DNA from: Prevotellaceae bacterium
GTDB taxonomy: Bacteria; Bacteroidota; Bacteroidia; Bacteroidales; UBA932
Direction: 5' to 3'
DNA: 9,476 nt
NCBI GenBank assembly: GCA_031287815.1
Contig: JAITSM010000017.1
Location: 1 to 9,476, forward strand
Shown here: positions 1 through 7,042 of the stretch, in pieces
Numbering within the stretch: the first letter of the stretch is position 1
How the letters are laid out: each line of letters begins with the position of its first letter
The notes under the pieces: generated by a model
Databases searched by the model: none
Told to the model about the DNA's origin: nothing
What the model saw: the letters and a program-made list of their open reading frames with translations, nothing else
Translations under genes and position numbers: made by a program

Positions 1-21
1 GGCACCAGCCACCTCAGACCT

Positions 22-70
22 CCTACTTACTACTTCATACTTCATACTTCATACTTCCTACTTCCTACTT
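22..70. repeat. Heptad tandem repeat block A
   Basis: Seven consecutive 7-bp units: CCTACTT, ACTACTT, CATACTT three times, CCTACTT twice. The period holds without a break over 49 bp. Positions 1-12 (GGCACCAGCCAC) resemble the GGCGCC-containing core that adjoins the heptads at 2339-2359 and 8217-8237, so this is probably a third copy of the same composite element, cut by the window edge. No gene overlaps it. The rest of 71-138 shows nothing I can name. Confidence 0.85.
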
Positions 71-138
71 GCCCCACAGGTGGACACAGCTTAGGACAGG
101 TTTTACAGATATTAAATTCGGGAAAAATCCGGATAACG

Positions 139-168
139 AAAAAAGGCCGCTCACTTTCGTGAACAGCC
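139..168 (-). terminator. Intrinsic terminator of the groES-groEL operon
   Basis: Read on the minus strand, GGCTGTTCAC, a GAAA tetraloop and GTGAGCGGCC form a 10-bp stem with two G-U wobbles, followed at once by six T. AAA before the stem can pair with the first T residues and lengthen it. It starts 56 bases after the groEL stop codon, where a Rho-independent terminator for the operon is expected. Confidence 0.9.
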
Positions 169-223
169 TTTCTTCCGGTTCCATGCGCTCGGTGCGCATT
201 CATTTTGCGTATACGCGGCGTTC

Positions 224-1855
224 TTACATCATGCCGCCCATGCCGCCGCCGCCCATTGGCGGAACGGCAGGCGTTTCTTCCTTCTTATCGACCAGCACGC
301 ATTCCGTTGTGAGGAGCATGCCGGCAATAGAGGCGGCATTTTCCAATGCAATGCGCGTTACTTTGGTCGGGTCGATAACGCCGGCTTTGTAGAGGTCTTC
401 GTATTTGTCGGTGCGGGCGTTGTAGCCGTAATCGGCTTTGCCTTCCTTCACCTTCTGCACTACGATGCTGCCTTCTACGCCCGCGTTTTCCACAATCTGG
501 CGCAGGGGCTCTTCGATCGCGCGTTTTACGATGAGGATACCGGTAGTTTCGTCTTCGTTTTCGCCTTTGAGCTTATCCAGCGCTTCAATCGCGCGGATGT
601 AAGCTACGCCGCCGCCGGGAACAATGCCTTCTTCTACGGCGGCGCGGGTGGCGCTCAATGCGTCTTCCACGCGGTCTTTCTTTTCTTTCATTTCTACTTC
701 CGTGGCAGCGCCTATGTACAATACAGCTACGCCGCCGGCCAGCTTGGCGAGGCGTTCCTGTAATTTTTCGCGGTCATAGTCGCTGGTGGTGGTTTCGATT
801 TGCTTGCGGATTTGCGCCACGCGGTTGTCGATATTTTTCTTTTCGCCGCCGCCGTTGACGATAGTGGTATTTTCCTTGTCGATGGTCACCTTTTCGGCTT
901 TACCCAGCATATCCATCCGGGCGCCTTCGAGCTTCAATCCTTTTTCTTCGGAAATAACCATACTGCCGGTGAGGATGGCAATATCTTCCAGCATTTCCTT
1001 GCGGCGGTCGCCGAAGCCCGGGGCTTTCACGGCGGCAATCTTGATAGTGCCGCGCAGGCGGTTCACCACTAATGTCGAAAGCGCTTCGCCGTCCACATCT
1101 TCGGCAATGATGAGCAGGGCGCGGCCGCCTTGCGCTACCGGTTCGAGTACCGGCATCAGGTCTTTCATTGTCGAAATTTTCTTGTCGGTAATCAAGATCA
1201 GCGGGTTTTCGAGTACGGCTTCCATTTTTTCGCCGTCGGTCATAAAGTAGGCCGAAATGTAGCCGCGATCGAACTGCATCCCTTCTACCACCTTCACTTC
1301 GGTACCCGTGCCTTTGGCTTCTTCTACCGTAATAACGCCTTCTTTTTTCACCTTGCCCATAGCTTCGGCAATCAGTTTACCGATGTTGTTGTCGTTATTG
1401 GCCGAGATGGTCGCAACCTGTTCGATTTTGGTAATGTCGTCGCCTACGGACTGGCTTTGCTTTTTCAGGTTTTCCACCACAACGGCTACCGCTTTGTCGA
1501 TACCGCGTTTCAAATCCATCGGATTGGCGCCGGCGGTTACGTTTTTCAACCCTACGTTGATAATTGACTGCGCCAACACCGTAGCGGTGGTCGTGCCGTC
1601 GCCTGCCTGGTCGGCGGTTTTCGAGGCTACTTCTTTCACCATTTGGGCGCCGGTGTTAGCAAAACGGTCGTCGAGTTCAATGTCTTTTGCTACCGTTACA
1701 CCGTCTTTGGTTATTTGCGGCGCGCCGTATTTTTTTTCCAGCACCACATTGCGGCCTTTGGGCCCCAGGGTTACTTTCACTGCATCCGCCAGTGCATCCA
1801 CGCCTTCTTTAAGGAGGTTGCGCGCTTCGATGTTAAATTTAATTTCTTTTGCCAT
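224..1855 (-). CDS. groL: Chaperonin GroEL (Hsp60, 60 kDa subunit)
   Basis: Cytoplasmic ATP-dependent chaperonin. Two stacked heptameric rings enclose non-native proteins, with GroES as the lid. The 543 residues match the usual length of about 545. Visible hallmarks are the start MAKEIKFN, the nucleotide-binding GPKGRNVV (31-38), the ATPase segment DGTTT (86-90), an apical domain in the middle third, the equatorial segment EEGIVPGGGVAYIRA, and a C-terminal Gly-Met tail (GGGGMGGMM). It lies 33 bases downstream of groES on the same strand and ends before a strong terminator, so the two form a bicistronic operon. I see no CIRCE operator (TTAGCACTC-N9-GAGTGCTAA) upstream of the operon, so HrcA control is not supported. 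The gene appears intact. Confidence 0.99.
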   Translation of the reverse strand: MAKEIKFNIEARNLLKEGVDALADAVKVTLGPKGRNVVLEKKYGAPQITKDGVTVAKDIELDDRFANTGAQMVKEVASKTADQAGDGTTTATVLAQSIINVGLKNVTAGANPMDLKRGIDKAVAVVVENLKKQSQSVGDDITKIEQVATISANNDNNIGKLIAEAMGKVKKEGVITVEEAKGTGTEVKVVEGMQFDRGYISAYFMTDGEKMEAVLENPLILITDKKISTMKDLMPVLEPVAQGGRALLIIAEDVDGEALSTLVVNRLRGTIKIAAVKAPGFGDRRKEMLEDIAILTGSMVISEEKGLKLEGARMDMLGKAEKVTIDKENTTIVNGGGEKKNIDNRVAQIRKQIETTTSDYDREKLQERLAKLAGGVAVLYIGAATEVEMKEKKDRVEDALSATRAAVEEGIVPGGGVAYIRAIEALDKLKGENEDETTGILIVKRAIEEPLRQIVENAGVEGSIVVQKVKEGKADYGYNARTDKYEDLYKAGVIDPTKVTRIALENAASIAGMLLTTECVLVDKKEETPAVPPMGGGGMGGMM

Positions 1856-1888
1856 AATAATACTAAGTTTTTAATGGTTAATAATTGG

Positions 1889-2158
1889 TTAAATCACTGC
1901 CAATACGTCGGACTGACGCATCATCATGTAATCCTTCCCTTCATAATTGATTTCCGTACCGGCATATTTGCCGTAGAGCACTTCGTCGCCCACTTTGAGT
2001 TCCATCGGTTCGTCTTTCTTGCCGCTGCCTACGGCGATCACTTTTCCGCGTTGGGGTTTTTCTTTTGCCGTGTCGGGAATGATGATCCCGCTGGCTGTTT
2101 TTTCTTCCGCTTCTGCCGGTTCTACCAGCACGCGGTCTGCTAATGGTTTAATTTTCAT
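1889..2158 (-). CDS. groS: Co-chaperonin GroES (Hsp10)
   Basis: The 10 kDa heptameric lid that binds the apical domains of GroEL and closes the folding chamber. It has 89 residues, slightly short of the usual 95 or so. The family pattern is clear: MKIKPLADRVLVEPAEAEEKT at the start (about 1-21), the mobile loop with the hydrophobic GIIIP contact (about 24-28), then RGKVIAVGSG, KVGDEVLYGKYAGTEI and a C-terminal YMMMRQSDVLAVI. It is the first gene of the operon with groEL. The start is preceded by an A-rich stretch (AAAAAAAGAAATT before ATG), as is usual in Bacteroidota. Confidence 0.98.
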   Translation of the reverse strand: MKIKPLADRVLVEPAEAEEKTASGIIIPDTAKEKPQRGKVIAVGSGKKDEPMELKVGDEVLYGKYAGTEINYEGKDYMMMRQSDVLAVI

Positions 2159-2259
2159 AATTTCTTTTTTTATTATTTATAATTTAAATTTTTTGTTCTT
2201 TCTCCTAAACAAAAGCAATGCCAAACCTGTTTTTGTGCCATTTTTTCATTTTTCAGCGA

Positions 2260-2267
2260 CAAAGGTA
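2260..2267 (-). promoter_or_regulatory. Promoter -7 element for groES-groEL
   Basis: On the minus strand this reads TACCTTTG, an exact match to the Bacteroidota -7 consensus TAnnTTTG. It is about 100 bases before the groES start, leaving an A/T-rich leader. The expected TTG about 19-20 bases further upstream is not evident, so only the -7 half is supported. Confidence 0.55.
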
Positions 2268-2305
2268 CAAAAAAATATGACAGAGTTGCAGAATAGGTTT
2301 TTTTT

Positions 2306-2359
2306 GAAGTAGGAGGTATGAATTATGAATTATGAGCTGGCGCCAGCCACTGCCTACTG
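2306..2359. repeat. Heptad repeat block B with shared 21-bp core
   Basis: Five 7-bp units on the plus strand (GAAGTAG, GAGGTAT, GAATTAT twice, GAGCTGG; 2306-2340) run into the 12-bp palindrome GCTGGCGCCAGC (2336-2347). Positions 2339-2359 are the exact reverse complement of 8217-8237, and both copies adjoin heptads on the same side of the core. This is an inverted copy of block E, located just upstream of the groES promoter. Confidence 0.85.
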
Positions 2360-2378
2360 AAAGTGGTTCCGTAGCGCG

Positions 2379-2396
2379 AATGTGTAGCTACACATT
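2379..2396. repeat. 18-bp perfect palindrome, possible weak terminator
   Basis: AATGTGTAG followed by its exact reverse complement CTACACATT. It lies 36 bases beyond the stop codon of the FISUMP-domain gene. It could fold as a hairpin at the 3' end of that mRNA, but there is no T tract in that direction. On the plus strand it is followed by TT only. Either a terminator or a binding site is possible. Confidence 0.45.
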
Positions 2397-2431
2397 TTAC
2401 TCACGGGTGGCGTATGCGGCGACTTTAATAT

Positions 2432-3538
2432 TTAGTTTCGCATACAATAAGCGCGGGCTGCAAACGCACTCCCGACCGTTGAACAGGTAGAACCCCCACC
2501 AGCATTACATACACTATTCAGACTGCTATGGAAGCAATTGGTGCAGTCAGATGTTATTACCGTCCAGTTTCGATATTCAACACTGGCATTGCATCCTTGT
2601 CCCTCAATCCATGCATAACTCTTAGCCATTCCTCCACCCCACAGGTCATTGGCAGGGGAATTAGCGTTTGCCGGATCAGGCCATCTATTCACGTAAGCAG
2701 CACGGGTGGGTATAGTCCAGCCGGGCGGGCAGGATGGTTTATTGGTAGGTTTATACATACTGTTACCACTGCAAGTTGTATGTCGCTTGTCAGCAATAGC
2801 AAGCGGGTCTGTAAACCACCAGCTATCATCTGAAAACTGGGTAATGCGGTAAATATGATCATCCTTGCTGTCTTTGATATATGCTTCCCAATTCTGTGCA
2901 CCGTTTGGCCTGTGTCCACAAAGATGTGTTTCGTCCCTGTATAAATCGCTTCCTGTGTAAGCACAAAAGAAACTTGGGCATTCCGTTTTATCGGTTAAAT
3001 ATACCGCTGCAATAGTTAAGGAAGTTGCCGCTAATGTGGTTCCTCCTACTATTTGAGTTGCGCCGCCTGCCGCTTTTAATGTAAAAGGCGGCGTTCCCTG
3101 CAATATATACGTTCCATTATCGGCTATGACAAACGGCGGACAGTCGGAGGCATAAGCGCACCAATTAAAAGTAGTATTTGGAAGGATGTTCGTTAATCCT
3201 ACCGTTACAGTTTGACTGTAGCTGCCGCTATTCCCCTGCAACCAAAAACCTTTATCCGTTTCAGCCGCAATAACCGTTCCGGGCGAAGGGTTGGCCACAG
3301 TGGCGCGTGTCCACGAGCCGGAAGGTTGGTTGTTTACTACCGGAATATAATCCACCCACAGCCAGATTTTGGAATTATGACAAGTTCCTGTGGGAATAGC
3401 AGCCCATGACACGCGAAATTGCACGGCAGGCATCGTGTACGTTGCGCCGAGCATTTCGATGTTAATGTGGCTTTGTTGTGCAAATGCAGAAACGCCAAAT
3501 CCCATAAGGGAAAGCAAAGAGAGAAAAATTTTTTTCAT
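2432..3538 (-). CDS. Secreted protein with C-terminal FISUMP domain
   Basis: 368 residues. Residues 1-21 are a signal peptide: KK, a hydrophobic core, and AFA-Q as a likely signal peptidase I site. Residues 22 to about 190 are rich in Thr, Val, Gly and Asn and look like a beta-sandwich; I do not recognise that domain. From about 216 to the end the pattern is that of the Fibrobacter succinogenes major paralogous (FISUMP) domain: NWEAYIKDSKDDHIYRITQF with WWF nearby (the usual 'D-rDg-Y-tvkIG-q-W' start), CPPGWTIPTRAAY (270-282), and the ending ARAYCMRN, which replaces the usual RCVRD-like end. Cysteines are numerous in the mature part, as expected for an exported disulfide-bonded protein. No type IX sorting domain is evident after the FISUMP domain. 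The function is unknown; a surface or periplasmic role is inferred from the signal peptide. The only promoter I can find lies nearly 400 bases upstream. Confidence 0.85.
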   Translation of the reverse strand: MKKIFLSLLSLMGFGVSAFAQQSHINIEMLGATYTMPAVQFRVSWAAIPTGTCHNSKIWLWVDYIPVVNNQPSGSWTRATVANPSPGTVIAAETDKGFWLQGNSGSYSQTVTVGLTNILPNTTFNWCAYASDCPPFVIADNGTYILQGTPPFTLKAAGGATQIVGGTTLAATSLTIAAVYLTDKTECPSFFCAYTGSDLYRDETHLCGHRPNGAQNWEAYIKDSKDDHIYRITQFSDDSWWFTDPLAIADKRHTTCSGNSMYKPTNKPSCPPGWTIPTRAAYVNRWPDPANANSPANDLWGGGMAKSYAWIEGQGCNASVEYRNWTVITSDCTNCFHSSLNSVCNAGGGSTCSTVGSAFAARAYCMRN

Positions 3539-3583
3539 ACTAATATAATTTAAGGGTTAATATTTTTGTCTATGTTCTATTGT

Positions 3584-3790
3584 CTACAAGCCTATATTCT
3601 GTTTTCGCAGCATCAGGGTTGTTTCCAAACACAAACTTTTTTCTATAAAACAACCCCTTGCTACGAATTTTTGTTCGCTGCTAATTTTGCTAACTTTTAT
3701 TTGGTGACTACCACAAAATGAATGTAGGTCGTTATGCTTACCACTTCGAGGTTCTGGCAACCCACAATCATAATAAGTATAACGACCCAT
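3584..3790 (-). CDS. Doubtful 68-residue ORF in the FISUMP gene leader
   Basis: An ATG-started frame, MGRYTYYDCGLPEPRSG and so on, with four cysteines, no signal peptide and no family I recognise. It begins about 126 bases after a good promoter on the same strand and ends 45 bases before the FISUMP-domain gene. A 14-bp inverted repeat occupies its first 21 or so codons and a second one its last third, so the segment may instead be a structured untranslated leader. I do not consider either reading established. Confidence 0.25.
   Translation of the reverse strand: MGRYTYYDCGLPEPRSGKHNDLHSFCGSHQIKVSKISSEQKFVARGCFIEKSLCLETTLMLRKQNIGL
3616..3656 (-). repeat. Inverted repeat in the FISUMP leader (9-bp arms)
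   Basis: GGGTTGTTT at 3616-3624 and its exact reverse complement AAACAACCC at 3648-3656 enclose 23 bases. In a minus-strand transcript this would fold about 80-120 bases before the FISUMP start codon. There is no T tract, so it is not a typical terminator. Confidence 0.55.
3727..3787. repeat. 14-bp inverted repeat with 33-base loop
   Basis: GGTCGTTATGCTTA (3727-3740) pairs with TAAGTATAACGACC (3774-3787). Thirteen pairs are canonical. The fourteenth is G-U if the plus strand is transcribed and A-C if the minus strand is. Within the loop GGTT (3750-3753) and AACC (3759-3762) can form a small inner stem. It lies between the minus-strand promoter at 3916-3946 and the FISUMP gene. Confidence 0.65.
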
Positions 3791-3915
3791 CTTTAATCGT
3801 ATTACTAATATTCTTATGATTGTTGAAATTTACCAGATTTCGAAGTAAGAATAAAAGTTAAAGCGATATTATTTCTAATATCAATTTATATTTCAAAGAA
3901 CGTATAATTACGGCA

Positions 3916-3946
3916 CAAATATAACTACATTTTTTTTATCTCCAAA
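3916..3946 (-). promoter_or_regulatory. Bacteroidota promoter reading toward the FISUMP gene
   Basis: On the minus strand TTTG (3946-3943), a 19-base spacer and TATATTTG (3923-3916) match the Bacteroidota consensus TTTG-N19/20-TAnnTTTG. The nearest credible gene in that direction starts at 3538, so the transcript would have a leader of about 370 bases. Confidence 0.6.
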
Positions 3947-3972
3947 TTTTATCTCAATTTCTTACCCCAAAA

Positions 3973-4004
3973 CTCGCCACTTACGACTCACGACTTACGA
4001 CTTA
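3973..4004. repeat. Heptad repeat block D upstream of pnuC
   Basis: CTCGCCA, CTTACGA, CTCACGA, CTTACGA and a partial CTTA follow one another with a strict 7-bp period. The block ends seven bases before the pnuC -7 element and occupies the place where a -33 element would lie. Confidence 0.75.
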
Positions 4005-4010
4005 TTTTTG

Positions 4011-4018
4011 TATCTTTG
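4011..4018 (+). promoter_or_regulatory. Promoter -7 element for pnuC
   Basis: TATCTTTG matches TAnnTTTG and lies 39 bases before the pnuC start codon. No TTG is seen at the usual distance upstream; that place is taken by the heptad repeat. Confidence 0.5.
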
Positions 4019-4057
4019 CGCCCCATTTGCGCCCGTTGGGAGCAATAAATTCATTTT

Positions 4058-4732
4058 ATGTTTACTTTTTTTGACGTACACACAATTTTTTTTACGGTCG
4101 GCAGGCAACAGGTGAGCTACCTGGAAGTCGTTTGCACAGCTGCCGGCCTGGTTTGCATTTTTTTGGCCATGCGCGCCAAAACGGCGAATTTCTGGGTGGG
4201 TTACCTGTACAACCTGCTGTTGTTTCCGCTGTTTTTACAAAAGGGATTGTACTCAAGCATGCTGTTGCAACCGATTTCGTTTGCCATAAACATGTTCGGG
4301 CATTACCGCTGGACGCACCCCCGCGCCAATGAAGCCAACCAACAGCATGAGCTGAAAATAACCTTGCTGGACAACCGGCGACGGTGGTTGGTATTGCTTG
4401 CGGTGGCGGTATTGACCGCCGGTTTGGGAGCTATCGTTTCCCGGTTACACCTGTGGTTTCCGGCGGTGCGGCAGGCGGAGCAACCGTTTTTAGATGCGTT
4501 TATTTTAGTTGTTATCCTCACGGCGCAATGGCTGTCGGCGCAGAAGAAGCTGGATTGCTGGGCGGCATGGATGGTCGTGAATGTTACGAATGCTATTCGC
4601 TATCCTTTCGGCGGCTTGCTGTTCCTTGCGCTGGAGAGTTTTACAAAAATAGGAATGGCGTCGTTCGGCTTCCTGCACTGGCTCAAAAAATACCGGACGG
4701 AACAGGCAAGCAGTAGTAAAAATATCGGATAA
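4058..4732 (+). CDS. pnuC: PnuC-family vitamin transporter (nicotinamide riboside type)
   Basis: Inner-membrane facilitator of the PnuC family, which imports nicotinamide riboside (some members import thiamine or riboflavin) and relies on intracellular phosphorylation for trapping. The 224 residues are almost all hydrophobic helices. Family hallmarks: an N-terminal YLEVVCTAAGLVCIFLA helix (about 20-36), the segment from FWVGYLYN to GHYRW (45-85), and the repeat-like second half WAAWMVVNVTNAIRYP (168-183, with W168, W171, N175) followed by the FLHW end of the last helix. Substrate choice is not certain from sequence: no kinase gene, TPP riboswitch or NAD-type riboswitch is seen beside it. The last codons (SSKNIG) and the stop codon fall inside the first copy of a 34-bp tandem repeat, so the C-terminal tail was probably shaped by repeat insertion. 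It appears monocistronic or read through to the ATPase gene. Confidence 0.92.
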   Translation: MFTFFDVHTIFFTVGRQQVSYLEVVCTAAGLVCIFLAMRAKTANFWVGYLYNLLLFPLFLQKGLYSSMLLQPISFAINMFGHYRWTHPRANEANQQHELKITLLDNRRRWLVLLAVAVLTAGLGAIVSRLHLWFPAVRQAEQPFLDAFILVVILTAQWLSAQKKLDCWAAWMVVNVTNAIRYPFGGLLFLALESFTKIGMASFGFLHWLKKYRTEQASSSKNIG

Positions 4733-4815
4733 TTTGCCAAATGCAGTTGGTAAAATATCGGATATTTTACCGAGTGTTGTAGTAAAAATATCGGATAATT
4801 TACCGAGTGCTGATA
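4716..4815. repeat. Three imperfect 32-34 bp tandem repeats with palindromic cores
   Basis: Copies start at 4716 (34 bp), 4750 (32 bp) and 4782 (34 bp), each opening with GTAAAA(A)TATCGGATA. In the middle copy positions 4749-4771 form a perfect inverted repeat: 11-bp arms GGTAAAATATC and GATATTTTACC around one G. The outer copies carry imperfect versions. On the minus strand the copies translate as a repeating GK(L/I)SDIFTT-like peptide, which I take as a by-product of the repeat. The array fills the pnuC-ATPase gap and includes the pnuC stop codon. Confidence 0.8.
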
Positions 4816-4835
4816 AATATATCAAAAAATAGTTG

Positions 4836-4843
4836 TATTTTTG
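4836..4843 (+). promoter_or_regulatory. Possible promoter -7 element for the ATPase gene
   Basis: TATTTTTG fits TAnnTTTG, 19 bases before the ATPase start codon. No -33 element is evident and the surroundings are A/T-rich, so a chance match is possible. Confidence 0.35.
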
Positions 4844-4862
4844 TAGCGCAAAAAAGTGAAAA

Positions 4863-6077
4863 ATGCAACGGGATTTATTTGATGCACTGAAAGCGCATCT
4901 TCCTTCAAAAGATTTTACCATACTTACCGGTGCGCGGCAAACCGGAAAGTCCACCTTATTGCACCAATTGGAAAGTTATTGTAAAAAAGCCGGAAAGCCC
5001 TCCGTTTTTCTGAATTTAGAAAATAAAAACCTGCTAAAAACGTTAAATGAAAGCCCGCTGAACACATTAAAATTGTTGCCAGAAACAACCCGGCGCATAG
5101 TGATATTCATCGACGAAATTCAATATTTAGACGACCCGTCCAATTTTTTAAAATTGCTGCACGACGAATACAGTGCGGCGGTAAAGATAGTGGCTACCGG
5201 CAGTAGCGCATTTTATCTGGATGAGAAATTTAATGATTCTTTGGCGGGGCGGAAACGTATTTTCCGGTTATTGACTTGTTCGTTTTCCGAACACTTACGG
5301 CTACGTGGGAAAGAAGAACTTTTGCAAGAAGTGTTACGCATCCGGGCGTATCCGGATGCAAAAACGCAGCAAGGGGAATTGTTGCAACATGAATGGCTAC
5401 AATATATGTTGTATGGCGGCTATCCCGCCGTAGTAACCGAGCCCGACGTCAATGAAAAAATCGCTTACTTAACGGATCTCCGCGACTCTTTTGTGAAACG
5501 CGATGTGTTGGAAGCGGGCGTTCAAAACGAAACGGCTTTTTATACATTATTCCGCCTGCTGGCCAACCGGCCGGGACAGTTGGTAAATATTAACGAACTG
5601 GCGGCGACGGTGAGGATTTCCAATGAAACCGTCATAAATTATTTGTACATTTTACAAAAATGTTTCCATATTGCATTGATAAAACCGTTTTTCAAAAACC
5701 TGCGCAAGGAACTGACCAAAATGTCAAAGGTATATTTAATGGATACGGGGCTGCGAAATTGCCTGTTGCATAATTTTCAATCGCCGGAAGTGCGCGTGGA
5801 TAAAGGCGAGTTGTGGGAAAATATGTATTTCCGGTTATTAGCGGAAAAATATGATACGGACGATATTTTATTTTGGCGCACCGCCGCCGGCAACGAAGTG
5901 GATTTTATCCTGCGCTCTCCGGCGCAACCGCATGCGGTAGAAGTCAAATACGACAGGGAAACTATTCGCGAAAGTAAATATAAAATTTTCCGCACGGCTT
6001 ACCCTGAAATCCCGCTTGATTTCGTGTGGCTGCAACCGCTGGACGAAGATTTTTTCCGGAAAATTCCGCTGGTGTAA
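4863..6077 (+). CDS. AAA+ family ATPase with DUF4143 C-terminal domain
   Basis: 404 residues. The N-terminal P-loop domain has Walker A GARQTGKST (23-31), Walker B IVIFIDEIQYL (79-89, acidic D84-E85), a sensor-like ATGSS (111-115) and the typical LAGRKRIFRL segment (about 127-136). A winged-helix-like part follows at about 236-268 (NINELAATVRISNETVINYL). The C-terminal DUF4143 part contains GELWEN (315-320), YLMDTGLRN, and WRTAAGNEVDFIL (338-350) with VEVK (359-362). The E-VDF...VEVK arrangement is of the PD-(D/E)xK nuclease-fold type that is usual, though often inactive, in these proteins. The family is abundant in Bacteroidota and archaea and its biological role is not settled. The start follows AAAAAAGTGAAAA, a normal A-rich leader. 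No toxin, antitoxin or nuclease partner lies beside it, so the context gives no function. It is intact and separate from the ftsX operon, 51 bases downstream. Confidence 0.92.
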   Translation: MQRDLFDALKAHLPSKDFTILTGARQTGKSTLLHQLESYCKKAGKPSVFLNLENKNLLKTLNESPLNTLKLLPETTRRIVIFIDEIQYLDDPSNFLKLLHDEYSAAVKIVATGSSAFYLDEKFNDSLAGRKRIFRLLTCSFSEHLRLRGKEELLQEVLRIRAYPDAKTQQGELLQHEWLQYMLYGGYPAVVTEPDVNEKIAYLTDLRDSFVKRDVLEAGVQNETAFYTLFRLLANRPGQLVNINELAATVRISNETVINYLYILQKCFHIALIKPFFKNLRKELTKMSKVYLMDTGLRNCLLHNFQSPEVRVDKGELWENMYFRLLAEKYDTDDILFWRTAAGNEVDFILRSPAQPHAVEVKYDRETIRESKYKIFRTAYPEIPLDFVWLQPLDEDFFRKIPLV

Positions 6078-6099
6078 TGCATATTTCCTCTTTCTTTTG

Positions 6100-6107
6100 T
6101 ACCTTTG
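6100..6107 (+). promoter_or_regulatory. Promoter -7 element for the ftsX operon
   Basis: TACCTTTG, an exact TAnnTTTG match, lies 21 bases before the ftsX start in the 51-base gap after the ATPase gene. No clear TTG lies 19-20 bases upstream. Confidence 0.55.
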
Positions 6108-6128
6108 CATCTCACATAGTAACGCTGT

Positions 6129-7010
6129 ATGGCAAAACATAAACAACGAATGACGGCAGGCCGGGTGCGCACTTCTTACGTGTCGGCGGTGATTAGTATC
6201 TCCCTTGTGTTATTTTTATTGGGAGCGGCCGGGATATTACTGCTTAATGCGCATCGCTTGTCCATATTCTTTAAGGAAAACCTGAGTTTGTCGATTATTT
6301 TGGACGAGCACGCCAGCGAAGCCGACGCCGCTTGGGTACGCAAACAGTTAGACGCTGCGCCGTTTGTTCGCCAAACAAAATATATTTCCAAAGAGCAGGC
6401 GGCCGAAGAGATGAAACAGTTGCTCGGCGCTGATTTTATGGCGGCATTCAATTACAATCCGCTGCCGGTATCCATTGAGGCGAAGCTGACGGCGGCTTAT
6501 GCCGACGCCGACAGCGTGGCTTCGATTGAAAAGCAGTTGCAGGCTATTCCGCATATCCGCGAAGTGTCGTACCAGCGCTCGCTGATTGATTTGATAAACC
6601 AAAACATCAATAAAATCGGGTTGGTGATGCTGGTATTTATTACCTTGTTGCTGTTCATTTCCATGGTACTTATCAACAATACCATCCGCCTCAGCATTCA
6701 TGCCAAGCGGTTTTTGATAAATACCATGAGCTTGGTCGGCGCTACGCGGGCGTTCATCCGGCGGCCGTTCCTGCTGCGGAGTTTGCTGCAAGGCGTCATT
6801 GCCGGCGTCATTGCGATATTGTTAATCACCGGCGTGGTGTATGTGTTGCAAAATGAATTCGGCGAACTGCTGGGATTTATCGACGCCCGCGTGGTAGGCG
6901 TGCTATTTGCGGTGATACTGCTGCTGGGCATGCTGATTAGTTGGGTATCCACTTACTTTTCGGTTACGCGGTTCCTGCACATCAACAACGACGAATTGTA
7001 CGCTATTTAA
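6129..7010 (+). CDS. ftsX: Cell division protein FtsX
   Basis: Inner-membrane partner of the ATPase FtsE. The FtsEX complex senses division and activates periplasmic peptidoglycan hydrolases at the septum. The 293 residues show the family layout: a cytoplasmic N-terminus, a first membrane helix at about 18-40, a periplasmic domain at about 41-160 (LSLSIILDEHASEADAAWV, then the FtsX-typical KYISKEQAAEEM), and three helices at about 163-184, 217-240 and 254-276. The stretch NTIRLSIHAKRFLINTMSLVGATRAFIRRP (184-213) is the conserved cytoplasmic loop of FtsX. No ftsE lies in the window; in Bacteroidota the two are often apart. It is the first gene of an apparent operon with the DUF3098 gene and uppP. 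Confidence 0.95.
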   Translation: MAKHKQRMTAGRVRTSYVSAVISISLVLFLLGAAGILLLNAHRLSIFFKENLSLSIILDEHASEADAAWVRKQLDAAPFVRQTKYISKEQAAEEMKQLLGADFMAAFNYNPLPVSIEAKLTAAYADADSVASIEKQLQAIPHIREVSYQRSLIDLINQNINKIGLVMLVFITLLLFISMVLINNTIRLSIHAKRFLINTMSLVGATRAFIRRPFLLRSLLQGVIAGVIAILLITGVVYVLQNEFGELLGFIDARVVGVLFAVILLLGMLISWVSTYFSVTRFLHINNDELYAI

Positions 7011-7042
7011 CGGCAAAGAATGAAATTTTTAAATACAAAAAT

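Larger units (their letters stand above)
3539..4057. other. A/T-rich intergenic region between divergent genes
   Basis: These 519 bases separate the minus-strand FISUMP gene from plus-strand pnuC. They hold two inverted repeats (3616-3656 and 3727-3787), a doubtful small ORF, a minus-strand promoter (3916-3946), a short heptad repeat (3973-4004) and the pnuC promoter (4011-4018). The stretch 3790-3915 is A/T-rich with no further signal I can name. I recognise no known riboswitch and no tRNA. Confidence 0.7.

Noticed and set aside
2159..2300. CIRCE operator before groES
   Set aside because: No TTAGCACTC...GAGTGCTAA inverted repeat is present.
658..2312. Plus-strand frames opposite groEL and groES (for example 786-1250, 1308-1874, 1643-2143)
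   Set aside because: They are antisense shadows of two unambiguous conserved genes.
3727..3787. Integron attC-like site
   Set aside because: The arms carry GTTA on the left and TAAC on the right, the reverse of the R''...R' arrangement of attC, and no integrase or cassette array is seen.
4029..4040. GCGCCCGTTGGG in the pnuC leader, identical to 8690-8701 in the palindromic array
   Set aside because: Only 12 bp match, with no flanking similarity. I judge it chance, or at most a remnant.
4505..4954. 149-codon minus-strand frame with repeated GKLSDIFTT peptides
   Set aside because: It overlaps the end of pnuC and the start of the ATPase gene on the opposite strand and is explained by translation of the 32-34 bp DNA repeat.
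6941..7042. N-terminal extension of the DUF3098 protein from the ATG at 6941
   Set aside because: It overlaps ftsX, adds 34 residues unlike a membrane protein start, and a better A-rich start exists at 7043.
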